A stretch of DNA of 64,000 nucleotides from Favolaschia claudopus (lineage: Eukaryota > Basidiomycota > Agaricomycetes > Agaricales > Mycenaceae): assembly GCA_037176885.1 (NCBI GenBank), contig JAWWNJ010000021.1:248001-312000 (forward strand), read 5' to 3'. Positions 43,593-55,806 of the stretch are shown here, one piece after another. Numbering within the stretch: position 1 is the first letter of the stretch; the number at the start of each line of letters is the position of its first letter. The notes below the pieces were generated by a model. That model was not told the DNA's origin, did not search any database, and was given only the letters and a program-made list of their open reading frames with translations. The translations under genes and the position numbers were made by a program.

Positions 43593-44682
43593 CGGAAAAC
43601 CTGAAAGAACTATGTATGAAGCACGACACTTTCGGCCCCGAGGTTCCTATCACGTCTCATGATATATGGATTTAAAGCTTAAAGAGTTGCTTTACCCTAC
43701 AGTGTGCAAAAAATCTGTCATGAATTTCAAAACCAATCGTCATGAATTTTCAAATTTCATGATGTTTTGTCATGAATTTCAAGATGGCTTTCATGGCGAT
43801 TCAAAGCCATTTAAAATATATGAGGAACATGGATTCATGACTGAACATCACCAAATTCATCATCCAAGGGCGGGTATTGCTTCAGGTACTAGAGACGAAA
43901 AAGGTCGAGAAGGATGTGATCATTGCGATGAGAAGGCTAATGCGGCCCTTCGTTCGACAGTGATTGGAGTTGTGGAAGATTTAGTGGATGGTGTTGGAAG
44001 AAGAGAGAAAGGCAATTGGAACCAAATACCGCGGCGTGGGTAATATAACTTCTCGTGTTCTTGATGAAACTGGGTGCAGCGGCCAGAGTTTCCTTATAAG
44101 GAAAGGCATTTAAACTCGCCGTCACTGTAAATGGTCTGGACAAACCCCCGGTTTATAATTCAGTGTTGGTGTTGTAAGGATTGAAAAAAAAAGCAGGGCC
44201 GTCGAAGGACCAGCAATATTGTTCGAGCCAGTTCGCGAACTTTGTGAATGAGACCCGGTGGGAGCATTTTTTCTCGGTCTTCCTCGTGGCTTCTTTGGTT
44301 CGTTTGTTCTTTCATTTTTCTTGTCGGAAAAATGTAGTTTCGCTTGTCACGGATTGACCGGTGAGCAGTGCTTTGGTGCGGCGAGAGAGAGAGAGACAAT
44401 CGGTTAACGGCACAAGGTAAGCTACGTAGCTAAGAAGCCGGCGCAGTAGGTAACTACTACACAATAAGTAGGGTATCGTATGAGAAATAATATCGTCTGC
44501 GAGTGGGTATTTGCGTTACTGTTCGAAGTATCCGATCTGCTGGTGGGCTCGACGTCTGAAGCGTGCGGTAAACTCGAAAGACAAGATGGAAAAGGCCGGT
44601 GGTGAGAGAATGAGAGCATATAACCTGGAAGCATAAAAGTAAATAAGAGGGCCAGTATATTTCTTCATCCAAGACGAGTTTG
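43593..44682. other. Intergenic; AT-rich repeats of TCATGAATTTCA
   Basis: The word TCATGAATTTC or its variants recurs several times between 43717 and 43790. No complete element could be bounded, and the plus-strand frame here is unsupported. Confidence 0.35.
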
Positions 44683-45075
44683 TTAGGAGGTCCGGGTGGG
44701 GTTCCGGGCTGTTTCGGCCGCAACGCGTGGTGTTGGCATGGCGCGAACGCCGTCAGTCTTCATCGTCACTATCCACACTCCCCTCAGGTTCCTCTTCCCC
44801 TCCTCCCCTTCTGAACCTGCTTCCTCGCCAAACTGGTAGTCTTTATCGTCTCTCATCTCTACTGGCTCTACCGTGTCCCGTGGCTTCCCCGTCTTCGTGA
44901 AAGCGCCGGTCTTCTCCGAGAATTTGGCCAACGCCTGCAGGCCGTTCGCGGTCCTCAGAATTTCCGGGAGCGAGATCCGATCTCCGGCGGCGTCGCCCTG
45001 TTTGCACCTCACTGCCCCATCGCCTGTTCTACCTGCAGAATTCGAATCGACAGCGGGTGTGATGGATATCGGCTA
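44683..45075 (-). pseudogene. Possible LINE (Tad-like) C-terminal fragment
   Basis: The minus frame contains SLPEILRTANGLQALAKF followed by TGAFTKTGKPR and an acidic segment. It resembles the C-terminal tail after the RNase H domain of fungal Tad-type LINEs, as I recall it. No reverse transcriptase is visible beside it. Low confidence. Confidence 0.3.
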
Positions 45076-45158
45076 AAATCGGCATTCCTCAAGACTTCAT
45101 GCACGAGCTCGGCAGATCACCGGCAAAATAGGTCATGGCCCTGGAACCGCGTTATGAT

Positions 45159-45197
45159 GTCAAAGCGACAAAGTAAAAAGTACTTTGTCGCTTTGAC
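45159..45197. repeat. Perfect 17-bp stem hairpin
   Basis: GTCAAAGCGACAAAGTA and its perfect inverse are separated by the 5-nt loop AAAAG. Sequence around it (GATGTCAAAG, TTTGACGTCATT) extends the symmetry. It may be a tiny MITE or a structure in the leader of the gypsy element that starts downstream. Confidence 0.7.
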
Positions 45198-45627
45198 GTC
45201 ATTCCTTCTCTCGATCGGCTCCGATCCCTTGCCTGAATCCCTTCAGACTGAGTCGAATGATAGGAAAGAAACACAGTAGAATATTCCTTTCCCTTCTCCG
45301 GTATTCCATGCGTGAACTTAAGTGAAGCCTCGCGCTCCCTTCAAGATCGACGAGCTAGTCCCCGAGTCGTAAAGCCGCGCGCTTACTCCTCCAGCTAGAA
45401 GCAACTCCGCAACTGGTTGATATCCCCAGTTCGTCATAAGAAGAATAAGATCTCTTACGACAGTTGTACAGGTAAACCACTTGATTATACAGGTTCTGGA
45501 ACTCACCGCTATATTTTATTCCAACTCTTCCAAAACTAACCCGGATTTCTGACACTGGTGGACACACAGGGAGCCTCTTGCTTAAACAGGTATGTACGTT
45601 TGCCATTAACTGTTCTTTTCATTTTCT

Positions 45628-47690
45628 ATGGCTACGACATCCGCCACCACTCTACCCGGTCACCTTACCGACTCTCAACCCGGTTCTCCTCGGGACACCC
45701 CTCGCGATCTTCCTCCTCACTTGTCATCCAATCGCTCGAGAGCTGGCACTCCCTTGTCTTCGCGCACTGATGATATTCTGGACGAAGGTGAGCTTCAACC
45801 ATTAGCAGATCTCCAACCAGCTGTTGATGATGAACTACTCACCGAGGATCCTCCAGTCGACCTAACATTTGATATGCCAACTCTCAGGCCGTTAGGGCGA
45901 ATTGGCAATAATACTGTGATTCTTGCACGACGGTCAGACGCACTCAGTAAAGGTGCACACGCGATTCATAAAGGTTTCTTACACCAAGCACTGAAACTGT
46001 CACGCTCGGTTTCGAAGGATGAGTTACTCAATCGGACGCTACGAGAATTGGAAAGACTCACCTTTATCAATGAATCTTATTTATATCGTGTACGAAGCAC
46101 AAACTATCGAACTTTGATTCGAGTTTTGGATATCATGCGCCGTGAATGCGAAAATTCCTTTCTGATTGAGGGGAAGACTCCGCCAGCCCTGCCTCAATGG
46201 GGAGACCAGGATGACATTAACAATGTCTATCGGCCGAATGACTTTGAGATTCTTGCAGGCTGCTTTAGAGAGGAAGTTGCCAAGCCTGAACCTCCGAACA
46301 CGCCGACTCTTCACGATGATCGGCGCGAGTCGCAAAGGTTCAACTTGCACGGTGTTCCCAAGATGTCCTCGACGCCGCTTCGCGTTCCACGCCACTGGAG
46401 ATCAGCATATGATGAATCTACAACTTATCCACTTACTCAGGATACGAGTTTTTGAAATCCGCTTCCTTCTGGCTTGCCTAGAGGTAATCAACGAATTTCA
46501 GAACTCTTCGAACCAATGGAAGGAATTTTCGAACCGGAACGTTCTTATATTCCAACCATGGAGCCTGAAGAAGCTGACCCAATGCGCCGTATAAATCCTC
46601 AAGGTGAAAATGGTCCACCTCGTGAGAATCGGCAGCCTAGAATGTCAAATCTGTACGGTAGTACTCGTGCTCAGCCGACTCAAGCAGTCCCTCCTCAGCG
46701 TCAGCAAGCACCCGGAATGCCTCCTGGAGGTGATCTGGATGATGATGATCCTGACGATGGAAACGGTCCTGGACGTCCTAACCGAGCCCCTATTCCTCCG
46801 CCTCGACCTCCAAGAAATAATGCAGTACCTGGCATACCTTTGCCAGCCGCTGATTTGTACGGTCCCGGGGGAAGCAGAGAGCCGCATTTCGAGTTTAAAT
46901 TGAAAGCTGAGAATGTACCAAAGTGGGACGGAAACGTTGATACTATCGTCCGCTGGATCTTGAAAGTCAACGACATTGCACGAGAATCAGCTACAGTTTG
47001 GCGTCAACTCGGGAGAATCGCACCTCGTAGACTTGAGGGAGAAGCTGAAACCTGGTACTGGTCATTGCCGAAATCATATCGCAGTACAATCGAGACCAAC
47101 TGGGATACCTTACGGAATGCGTTCATGACTTACTTCATGAATCGTAACTGGCGCGATCGGCATCGTTCTCGTGCTAATCAGGCCTCGTATCGCGAACCTG
47201 GACACGCTCGTGAGAAGCCAACTCAATATTTCATTCGTAAGACTGACCTGTTGAATACGGTTTACACGTTGAGTGATTCAGAAATCATTCTTCATGTTAT
47301 GGATGGCGCCCCTACATTATGAAACACTACTATCCTTACAACTCAGTTGTATCAGGACGTGGTTGAGTTCCAAGCTGCTATTCGTTTCCATGAAGAGGCA
47401 TTGATGAAGTTGGGTGCACGAGAACGGGACAATAGATCGTACCGTGAGTATGATAACTCGAACCGTAGCTAGTTCAGATCCGCTCGCGTAAATCTCGTTG
47501 GTTGGTCTTCTAATCTGCCTGAACCAAAATTTCCGAAGGATGATCGTAATGTGTCAAAGCGTGCGACTCCGGAATCGAAAGGTGCACGACCTTGTCGTCA
47601 CTGCGGAAGCGGTAAGCATTGGGATAACGAATGCAAACATTCCTTCAAAGGGAATCGTGCTGCACGCGCCTGCACGCGCTAACCTGGCTT
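45628..47690 (+). pseudogene. Ty3/gypsy copy 1: gag region
   Basis: A first frame (45628-46455, start ATG) is acidic and gives no known domain. After a stop, a second frame (to 47322) has an Asp/Pro-rich linker and the Gag core (VPKWDGNVDTIVRWILKVND, ETWYWSLPKSYR, THE pattern repeated in copy 2). It is cut by stops near 47322 and 47472. The zinc knuckle [14 protein letters not shown] lies near 47595-47637. Gag packages the element RNA. Copy 2 at 54.5 kb matches from the linker onward, so this is one family. Confidence 0.8.
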
Positions 47691-48029
47691 CCGCGACCCG
47701 TGGGACTCTGACGCGCAAGATCAGTACGATAATCTATATTATGGGCTTGGAAGTGATGAAGAAAGCGAATTTGTCTCAGCTACTGAGCCCCAACAGGGTT
47801 TTGAGCAACCCCCTCAGACTGCATCCAACGATGTGGAAATCCTTCAGCCCTGGGGGGGAGGAATATTGAGGAAAATCTGTCGTCTTCAGAACAGGAAATC
47901 GATTCGGACGCACCTTCAAACATCAACGAAGCATCAAATTCAACTGTAGATGACGCTTCAAGTGCCTCGGATACTTCCTGTGCAAGTTATTACTCTAAAT
48001 CTTCGCTGAATCGAAGATCTCGACGGCGC

Positions 48030-49206
48030 TTGGCTAGAGAAATCAAGGCTGTGAATTATCGAGTGATTCACGCCCCTGCGCAAGTCGCAGACAAACCTTT
48101 AGTTGAGCTTCGAAAGCACATGGCAAGGCCGCCTGGTTCATTGTTTCTGGGTTCGCCTGCGACCGAAGCTACGGCAACAATTGGAAGTCTTGAAACAGAT
48201 CCAATTCAGGTCATTATTGACTCGGGATCTGACATCACGTTAATATCGCGAAGCCCGCTCGATTCACTCACCAATCCTCCGAAAGTAAATTCAGGACATG
48301 ATGTGAAGCTAATCCAGGTAACCGGACGTTCGTCTATATCTGGATATGTTAACATTGACTTATACTTTCATACAAACGAAGGACCGGTGAAATTGAATGT
48401 CGATTAGCGGAATGTCTACTCCGTTCAACTTAGGAAATGATTTAGCAGATCAGTATTCCATTTCAATCGTTAGAGAGGATGGTAACACTTACCTACGCTT
48501 TGGAAGCTCAGGACGCCAGTTGAAAGTTGAATCTTCAACGTCGCCAAGCCTGCTGGATGACGAGGGTCATGCATTCAAAGTAAAGGTTCAAGTTGAAATG
48601 AAGCAACACGGCCAATCGAAGGGAATTCATCGTCGTAATCAGAAGTTGAAAAGACGAGCTCATCAGCGCCAGCGAAATGCAGAAGTTTGGGCCACTGAAC
48701 GTACCGTCATTCCGCCGGAATCAAGTAAACTTGTTCCAGTTGGAGAGCATTTCCCTAAAAATCAGAATTCAATCTTTGTTGAACGGAAGATAGCTTCAAA
48801 CGGGAATGAAGACAATTTTTATGGCGCTGCTGATACCCTAATCTCGAAAGAGAAACCCGTGCTTCATGTTGCCAACTTCTCGAAGATGCCCGTGGTCATT
48901 TCAGCTGGTCAAGTTCTTGGTACAGCGCGGAATCCGAAGTCCTGGCTGGATAAGTTGAACAAGTTCAGTTCTGAACAGCAGCAGAAGATCAATTCTCATG
49001 CTCACCTTATTCGCACCCTCGTCACCGAGCAATTAGGCCAATCGACGATGGGAGACGGAAGCAAAAAGGAAAATGATGTCGGACCGGAGACAGCGGGAAC
49101 TTCATCCGAAGCAGTGCCTGGACCTGTCATGCCGTCATCAACTCTCTCTTGCGCTGTGCGCTCAGAGACTGAAATTGCTTCTAAAGCTCAACGGAACAGA
49201 ACCTGA
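48030..49206 (+). pseudogene. Ty3/gypsy copy 1: aspartic protease and linker
   Basis: ARPPGSLFLGSPATEATATI leads to the protease motif VIIDSGSDITLIS near 48211, the catalytic Asp-Ser-Gly of retroviral-type proteases. The frame shifts near 48400 and continues to 49206 with YLRFGSSGRQLKVESSTS and RRNQKLKRRAHQRQR. The protease would cleave the Gag-Pol polyprotein. Confidence 0.8.
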
Positions 49207-49759
49207 CGACCCACTCGCTGAGGAACCTCTTGAAGGTGGTCCCAAGACTGCAGAAGTCCCGGAAGACCCTGTCAGCTCGGACCGACTGCTCGAAGAAATC
49301 GACAATGTGACTCCCGAGCAACGGAAACAGCTTCAAGATGTCCTAGTACGCAATAGTAAGGCATTTGGCCTCGACGGAAGGTTGGGAAACTATGAAACTA
49401 AGGTTGAGATACCCATGAAGCCTGGTGCGGAACCTGTATCCTTACCCCCTTTTCCTGTTTCTCCAGCTAACCGTGAAGTTATCGATAAACAGATGGACTC
49501 TTGGCTCAAATTGGGCGTCATTGAACCATCTAAGAGTCCTTGGGCCGCGCCCGTGTTTATTGTATATCGTAATGGTCAACCCCGGATGGTTATTGACCTA
49601 AGAAAATTAAACGAACAAGTCGTAGCAGACGAATTTGGTCTACCTCGTCAGGACGAGATTCTCCAAGCCTTATCTGGTTCTCAGTGGCTCACCACACTCG
49701 ACGCCCTCGCCGGATTCACCCAACTTACTATGGCGCCTGGTTCAGCCGAGAAAATGGCA
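49207..49759 (+). pseudogene. Ty3/gypsy copy 1: reverse transcriptase N-terminal part
   Basis: DPLAEEPLEGGPKTAE opens the pol linker. The fingers region follows: EIPMKPGAEPVSLPPFP, SPWAAPVFIVYRNGQPRMVI, DLRKLNEQVV and SQWLTTLDALAGFTQLTM, the last holding the first catalytic Asp region. The frame is cut at 49759 by a 1.5-kb insertion and resumes at 51289. Confidence 0.85.
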
Positions 49760-51288
49760 CTAGGAAGCTCCGACTACGTCGGAAGGCACCTTGCTTGCTC
49801 GAAGGATAGATTCCGGATGATGAACTCTCCGGCGTTTTTTTTATCAACTGAGTCCGAAGCCGACGTGTAAAGCGCTAGCAGCTTTTAAATAGGGTAAGTA
49901 GTAAAACAATAGATGGTGGTGCGAGAGAGAGACTGCATAGATGATTTAATGACTCATTACTAAGGCCTAGTGTTCAAATGAAACGAGCCGTAGCAAAATT
50001 GTAGAGATGTGACGAGTCCCCAAAGTAAATTGAAGCTACGAGTTCCACTGCGCAGAGAAAGAACAGCGCATAGGATCTGGAATGAGAGCCTTCAATGACG
50101 CAAAGTAGAAACTGGCAACTGAGCGGTGAGGTGAGCGAGTCTGCAGACAGAGAACGACGAAAGCGACCACCTGTCTTTAGCTGGACTCAACAGAAGACAT
50201 AGGTCACAGGCGACGAAGACAAAAACAAGTTGAGACAACGAATCGGTCTCAAAGTAAAAGTGTGAGATACTTCGAGTCGATGAGTCTGTGCATTGGTTGG
50301 ATGCCCAGGGGCTGAATGTGCATCCATGTGTGCAATGTAGGCCGAAGGGATGCCATTGAAGAGAAGCTACTGAAGATTAGAGTCCGGGAGAGACAATGAC
50401 ACTGGAAAGAAGAGAACAGAGCCCGCAAGGACATATCGGAGTGCGAACTGTGGTCGGTATAGGAGGTAGTCGAGGAACGAGGCGCATTGCGGTGAGCATT
50501 GTCCAGTCGTCGTGTTGTCACAGTCGGTTTTGTTATTGACTTGGAAGAGGCATCTTGCATGTACGCAAGTACAATACGACCAAATTTCGTAGTATCCTGG
50601 AGAGTTTTCTCGTTGAACATTGAGCCTTGACAGCTGAGAAATCGTGTCGAGATTGAATCAAAGGAATTTGTTGGATTGACTATGTTTCGAAGAGGCTATA
50701 ATGGGCACCGGCTGGGCGAGTTGCAGCCAGTTGTAACGAACATCTGACATTATAGGAGACTGAATTGGATGAGTGGAAACTGTAGACGTTGACAGCTGAC
50801 TGGAAGCCTGCCCAAAGAAGTCGTGAAAATGTAAGAGCTGGGAGTTAGGAGCGAGCGAGCGAGAGAGATACTAGCAGAGCCGGAACAACTGAGCACTATA
50901 ATTATTCAGGCCTGACGACTCGGGAAGTCGACGTTCAAGATTTGCTGAAGCTTCCCGGGGCCCCTTCAAGCTTGGCCTTGAAGAGGATCCCCAAAGAGGA
51001 TCTAGATGGCGAGGAGACGTTGCCCGTATTTTTTCTTGCTTTGAGTAGAACACCTGCTGCGGGCTTCCACAACAGGCTTTCTAGGGCTTTGAGAGGTGCG
51101 CGTTGGGTGCGCTTGGCTTTTTGGCGGAGAAATTGTTTTCGGATCTAGTGCCCCGATGGCATCGTGGTTTCGGACGATTTGAAAAGCTGTGGCAGCGGGG
51201 AGAACCGGGCATCAATGGGTTGCATCCGATGTGCTGCTTAGCTAATTATGAGGTTGGAGAGACCTTGTCAAGCAAGGTAACAAGGTAA
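49760..51288. other. Unidentified insertion within the gypsy reverse transcriptase
   Basis: Comparison with copy 2 shows that 1529 bp separate the codons for EKMA and FRTHRGL. The insert has no clear target duplication or long inverted ends; only a 10-bp inverse pair (ACCTTGCTTG near 49788, CAAGCAAGGT near 51269) is seen near its edges. Purine-rich GAGAGAGA stretches occur near both ends. A minus frame at 50249-50620 matches nothing known. Confidence 0.7.
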
Positions 51289-51620
51289 TTCCGAACTCAT
51301 CGCGGACTTAGCGTCTTTCAACGCGTCATGCAAACAGTGCTGGCACCATTCCTGTGGGTTTTTGCACTTGTATACATTGACGACATCGTAATCTTCTCAC
51401 TCACATTTGAAGATCATGTCAGACACCTCGACCTCGTATTTGGTGCTATCGCTGCCGCCAACATTACCCTTTCCCCTCCCAAATGCCACGCCTCGGTCTC
51501 TCTACCCATAATTGACGCCATTCTCCAGCTCGCCGAACCGCGCAACGCGCACGAGTTGCAAGTTTTTCTTGGAATGATGGTGTATTTCTCAGGGTACGTC
51601 CCATTCTTGGCTTGGATTTA
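51289..51620 (+). pseudogene. Ty3/gypsy copy 1: reverse transcriptase palm remnant
   Basis: FQRVMQTVLAPFLWVFALVY leads to the catalytic YIDDIVIFS near 51373, then ANITLSPPKCHA. Relative to copy 2, two in-place deletions removed about 14 codons before FQRV and about 20 codons after KCH. Homology ends near 51620. Confidence 0.85.
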
Positions 51621-51927
51621 GGCTCGAATCCAGCCTGTGTATGAGGGCGAACCCGTCGATACCGATCTGAGTTTGAATTCCCATGTCAATCGGGTTACCA
51701 AAAAAGGTTATTCGCAACTCACCCATTATTTACTCAAATTAAGAGATTTTTGCGAGGTCGCTGAGCGATTTGTACGCCACAGTCATTCTGTGCTCGCCCC
51801 GCGGTTTATTCTTGAGTTTTGAGGGTGCAGGAGCCAGAATGGTCTGTGTTGTTCTTATTTGTTCGTGACGTCACTCACTGTAATGAATAACCTTTTTTGG
51901 TCGGATTGAACGGATTTCAAACTCAGA
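51621..51927. other. No gene seen
   Basis: Sequence after the truncated gypsy copy 1. Nothing recognised. Confidence 0.3.
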
Positions 51928-52794
51928 CACTGGGGGCGCCAAACCCCGTGAATTTCAAGGAGTCGGTGGGTGAATTTCACGATTCAAGAGGTATTCCCGT
52001 GAATTCAAATTCACGTAGTCGCAAATTCACATAGTCAATTCAGGTAGTTCGTATGTTGCCTGGTCGACCCAGTGAAATTCATGCTAAAATTCAGTGAAGC
52101 AAACTCCGTGAATTTCCGCAACTGAGAGGGCATGTTGACTACGTGAAATTCACTCAAAAATTGGGTGAATTGATATACCTGGAAATGGCTCAAAAACATA
52201 TTTCTGTGTTATTTGGGAGTTCTTGAAAATCACTCTTCAACCCAGTGAAATTCAGGTAGTTAAAGGTGGGCCGAGCAAGGTACATGGTTCTGGTCACCAG
52301 TACCCAATGCCGTCACAGCGCTATAAGATATTTCATAGCGTAGTAAAATATATAAATTTCGACAAAGTTAGCAATGTTGTGTAGTGTCAAGCACTTGTTA
52401 AGTGTTATACATAATACATAAATACATAATCAAAGGCAATCTAATCATGGATATTACGGAGTCAGAGGCCCGGTCAAAGCGGTAATATAGGCCCTGACTT
52501 TTCACTGACTTTTGCCTTGAAATTCACGCACTTTTCGAGTGAAATATCGAAATTTTGGAGGGAATATGAACCTAGTGAATCAATTAATCATGATTCACCG
52601 AGATTTTGCATGGAATTCATAAAATTGCGTGAATGAGCCCCGTGGAACGTTCCATTCAAGTAGTCCAACCCAGTGGATCTAAGTGCATGAAATTCACAAA
52701 TTGTACCTGAATTTCAGGCACTTTCCCCGTGAATTCCACCGCAAAATAGGGTGAATCAGCTACTTGAAATTCACTGGGTTTGCCGGCCTCAGTG
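51928..52794. mobile_element. CACTA-like non-autonomous element with dense subterminal repeats
   Basis: Imperfect inverted ends begin CACTGGGGGCGCCAAACCCC on the left and, in inverse, CACTGAGGCCGGCAAACCC on the right, both continuing into GTGAATTTCAAG. Both flanks, about 51948-52260 and 52510-52780, are crowded with GTGAATTTCA/TGAAATTCAC words in both orientations, leaving a roughly 250-bp gap. CACTG ends with subterminal repeats are typical of CACTA/EnSpm elements. No 2-3 bp target duplication was identified. Confidence 0.65.
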
Positions 52795-53132
52795 GTGAGG
52801 GTAAGCGACTCATTCTGTATACTTTACCTGACTGTAGTTTAGTTAGATTTACTCACATAGAGTACTAGTACGTCCCAACAGGTTATGGGCCTTTGGTTTG
52901 AGTCTTTCCCACTCAAGCATTGGTTCCTGGACTCTTCTGGCGTAGTCTCTCCTAGACAGACGCTCTATGTATTTGAGCTCGGTGCCCTCGCTACATAGAC
53001 TTCTGGCGACGCTTCGACCCCGCGAGGTCATCTACGCTCCTTTTCTTCTCTTCTTGGCGACTCGCCCAGCGCGAAGATTTTCTTTTCACGACTTTGACGG
53101 ACTACGCGACAACAGACTTTTTCGTTCTCGCC
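52795..53132. other. Leader-like C/T-rich stretch
   Basis: Between the CACTA-like element and the ORF starting at 53133. The CT-rich stretch near 52990-53090 could be a promoter or leader, but no gene is shown. Confidence 0.3.
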
Positions 53133-53387
53133 ATGTTTCACCCTTCATTTACACAAGCTGGCGCCACAAATCCAGGCAACCCTTGGTCTCAGCATCACGG
53201 TTTTGCGCCTTCGCAGCCGGATCCTCAATTCGTCACCCCGCCGCAATCTACGTATGTGATTCCTCCGTCTGCTCCAACGCGCCAGCATGCGCCGGTAGAC
53301 GGAGTCTCACAAAATCAGATGCCGCCGGTGACGCTACACCATCCGCGATACCACCCCGCACCGCTATATTGTTCATATCACCTCTAG
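53133..53387 (+). CDS. Short Pro/Gln-rich ORF, unknown
   Basis: An 84-codon frame begins MFHPSFTQAGATNPGNPWSQ and stays rich in Pro, Gln and His until its stop. It resembles the disordered N-terminus of a Gag-like protein or a truncated gene cut off by the family C element at 53514. Not recognised. Confidence 0.3.
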   Translation: MFHPSFTQAGATNPGNPWSQHHGFAPSQPDPQFVTPPQSTYVIPPSAPTRQHAPVDGVSQNQMPPVTLHHPRYHPAPLYCSYHL

Positions 53388-53513
53388 CATGATCAAAGGA
53401 CTAAGCTACGTCTTATTGGTGCACGCCCTCTGGCCATGCGGGGGGCACTGTGATCCCTATGGAATAGGGTATACGCTTTGGGCATGGCCAAAGGCCTAAC
53501 ACCCAAATCAGTA

Positions 53514-54139
53514 AGATAGAGAGCGTGGGATCCCCGCACCTTACTTAAGCACGTTATGTAACGCTTATTAATCGTTCCCACGGCCAAATCCCCAGTCGCA
53601 CAAAAAATTTCGGCCTGCGGAAGGGCTGACCTACAGACTTAGAAGACATTCTCGCTGTTTCGGCTCTGAAATTTTGGTTTTTGGTTTGAAAAGCACCTTC
53701 CACACTGCAAGGAGGTTCTGTCACTCATTGCGCCGCAAAGGTTTGACAGGTCCCACCCTTAAGCGAGCTGCCGAAGCATGCCGAGATGACTATCATGTGG
53801 CTGTGCTGGCCAAATTTTCCTCCGAAGTTTTTGAAAAGTGTCCCGTTTGGTGAGAAACCACATAGAACCACTCAGAAAAAAAGTGGTCTGAATTTTTTTG
53901 TGGGTCATATAGCAAAAGACCAAGGGACATTTTGGCAAATCAGCCCAATAAGAACCCTTCATTGAACCTCTATCTAAGACTTGTATTAGGCAAAATTCCC
54001 AATCTGGACCTTAGCATCGTGCTATAAGTTATAGCACGATGCTAAGGTCCAGATTAGCCTATAAGCCCCCGACGTCGAGCGTGACAATGTCACAGTGTGA
54101 TGCTGACATAAGGGTGCGGAGATCCCACGCTCTCTATCT
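53514..54139. mobile_element. TA-flanked element, family C, complete copy
   Basis: Inverted ends AGATAGAGAGCGTGGGATCC... match over about 27 bp, with TA at 53512-53513 and 54140-54141. Its left half matches 24960-25690 in inverse. An internal perfect palindrome reading GCATCGTGCTATAAG and its inverse, next to a duplicated CTAAGGTCCAGATT word, lies near 54000-54055. No transposase. Tc1/mariner-like by its TA duplication. Confidence 0.8.
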
Positions 54140-54141
54140 TA

Positions 54142-54469
54142 GCTTAGTCCGTAGCTTCCGTATATTACATTGCCAAACATTATGTAATACAAGATACTTT
54201 TACCGCACACCTTGACAAGCCTGTTCCTACGAAGAGACCTGGAGTGTCCAGTGCGACGACTAGCCGCCTGAGCGTTGGTCGCGCTCCCCTCTCAAGGGTT
54301 ACAAGAGCCCTGCCCCGGGTGACGCGGCTCCTTGACTAGGATACAAGTCCCCTCAGCGCCAAGGGATACACAAGACGTGGCGCCGGGACTACCTCAAGAC
54401 CGCAAGACGGTCTCAACCTCAAGAGGCCAGAAGCCTTCCTGAACCTCGACGTCCCCTAGCGTCCCGGAT
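54142..54469. other. Sequence before gypsy copy 2; nothing recognised
   Basis: GC-rich with CAAGACCGCAAGACGG-type words near 54390-54415. It lies where copy 1 has upstream gag, but no similarity is visible. Confidence 0.3.
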
Positions 54470-55806
54470 TTGGCGCAAGACCGTCACAGTAGACCACGAG
54501 AAGCTCCGAACTGGCCAGACCAAAGACAGGAGCGTGAGCAGATGAGAAGATCCACACCTCAAGGACAAAATAGAGAGCGGGACTTACCACCTCATTTTCC
54601 GCAAGGAAATAGTGGCGGTCGGAATTCTCGACCTCAGTCTCCTCCCGAGCGTAGTGGCGCTCCTCCTAATGGTGATCCCGGAGACGACGACGATGATAGC
54701 GACGATGAACGTGGATACCCACGTAATCGTCGCTCAGTACCGTTCCGTGGACCAATCAATCGAGGAGTACATACCTGCAGTTAGAAGAACACCACCTGGC
54801 ATTTCTGAGGCTACAAGTGAGGCGCGTTTCGATTTGAAACTCACATATGATACAGTACCTAAGTGGGACGACAATGTTGACACCATTATCCGGTGGTTCT
54901 TGTAGATCAACGACCTTGCAAGAGAATCCGAGACGATCTATCAGCAGCTGGGACGTGTAGTCAGTCCCTAAGCGGCTGGGAGGCGCAGCGGAATCCTGGT
55001 ATTGGTCATTGCCGGCTAAGTATCGTTCAGAAATTGAGAAAAATTGGGACACCTTGCGTAGCGCATTCGCAACCTACTACCTGAATCGTAGATGGTTAGA
55101 CGGGCAGCGCGGACGGGCGAATAGGGCAACCTATAGGGACGCTGGCCATACGCGCGAGACCCCGAGTGAATACTTCATTCGCAAGACCGAGCTCCTTAAT
55201 AATGTTTACACTATGGATGATTCAGAGATCATTTTAGAGGTTATGGATGGCGCACCGTCAACATGGAATACCATCTTGACCACTCAAATGTATCGTGATC
55301 TGGTTGAATTCCAGGCTGCAATCCGCTACAATGAGGATGCTTTAATGAAGCTCGACCGCCAGGAGAAGGAATATCCGTACCGAGACCGTGAACGGAATCG
55401 GGACTTCCAGAGGGATCGCCCTCGTAATGCACACGTTAACCAAGTAGGGTGGTCAGCAAATTTGGGACCACCAAAACTTCCTAAGGATGATCGCAATGTC
55501 TCGAAGAGAGCTACACCTGAATCAAAAGGGGCGAGACCTTGTCGGCATTGCGGAAGTGGGAAACACTGGGACAACAAATGTAAACATTCCTTCCGAGGTA
55601 ATAAGGCGGCACGTACCAACCTAGCCACTTCAACTAGCGAGGATCTTGAAGCTCAAAGCGATCATGATGAGCTGTATTATGGACTGGACAGTGAATCAGA
55701 TGGTGAGGACGTACAGAAGCGGATTTTGAGTTGCCCTCCAGGAGTGCTGAATCCGAAGAGATTGATTCAGGCCTGGGGGGGAAAACCGCGTCAAATGATG
55801 CTGTAA
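54470..55806 (+). pseudogene. Ty3/gypsy copy 2: gag region
   Basis: The copy starts in the Asp/Pro-rich linker (RRSTPQGQNRERDLPP), so about 850 bp of upstream gag seen in copy 1 are absent. The Gag core is broken by stops near 54905 and 54970 and a shift near 55005. It then reads openly from 55009 to 55806 with EKNWDTLRSAFATYYLNRR, GHTRETPSEYFIRKTELLN and the zinc knuckle [14 protein letters not shown] near 55540-55580. Confidence 0.85.
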
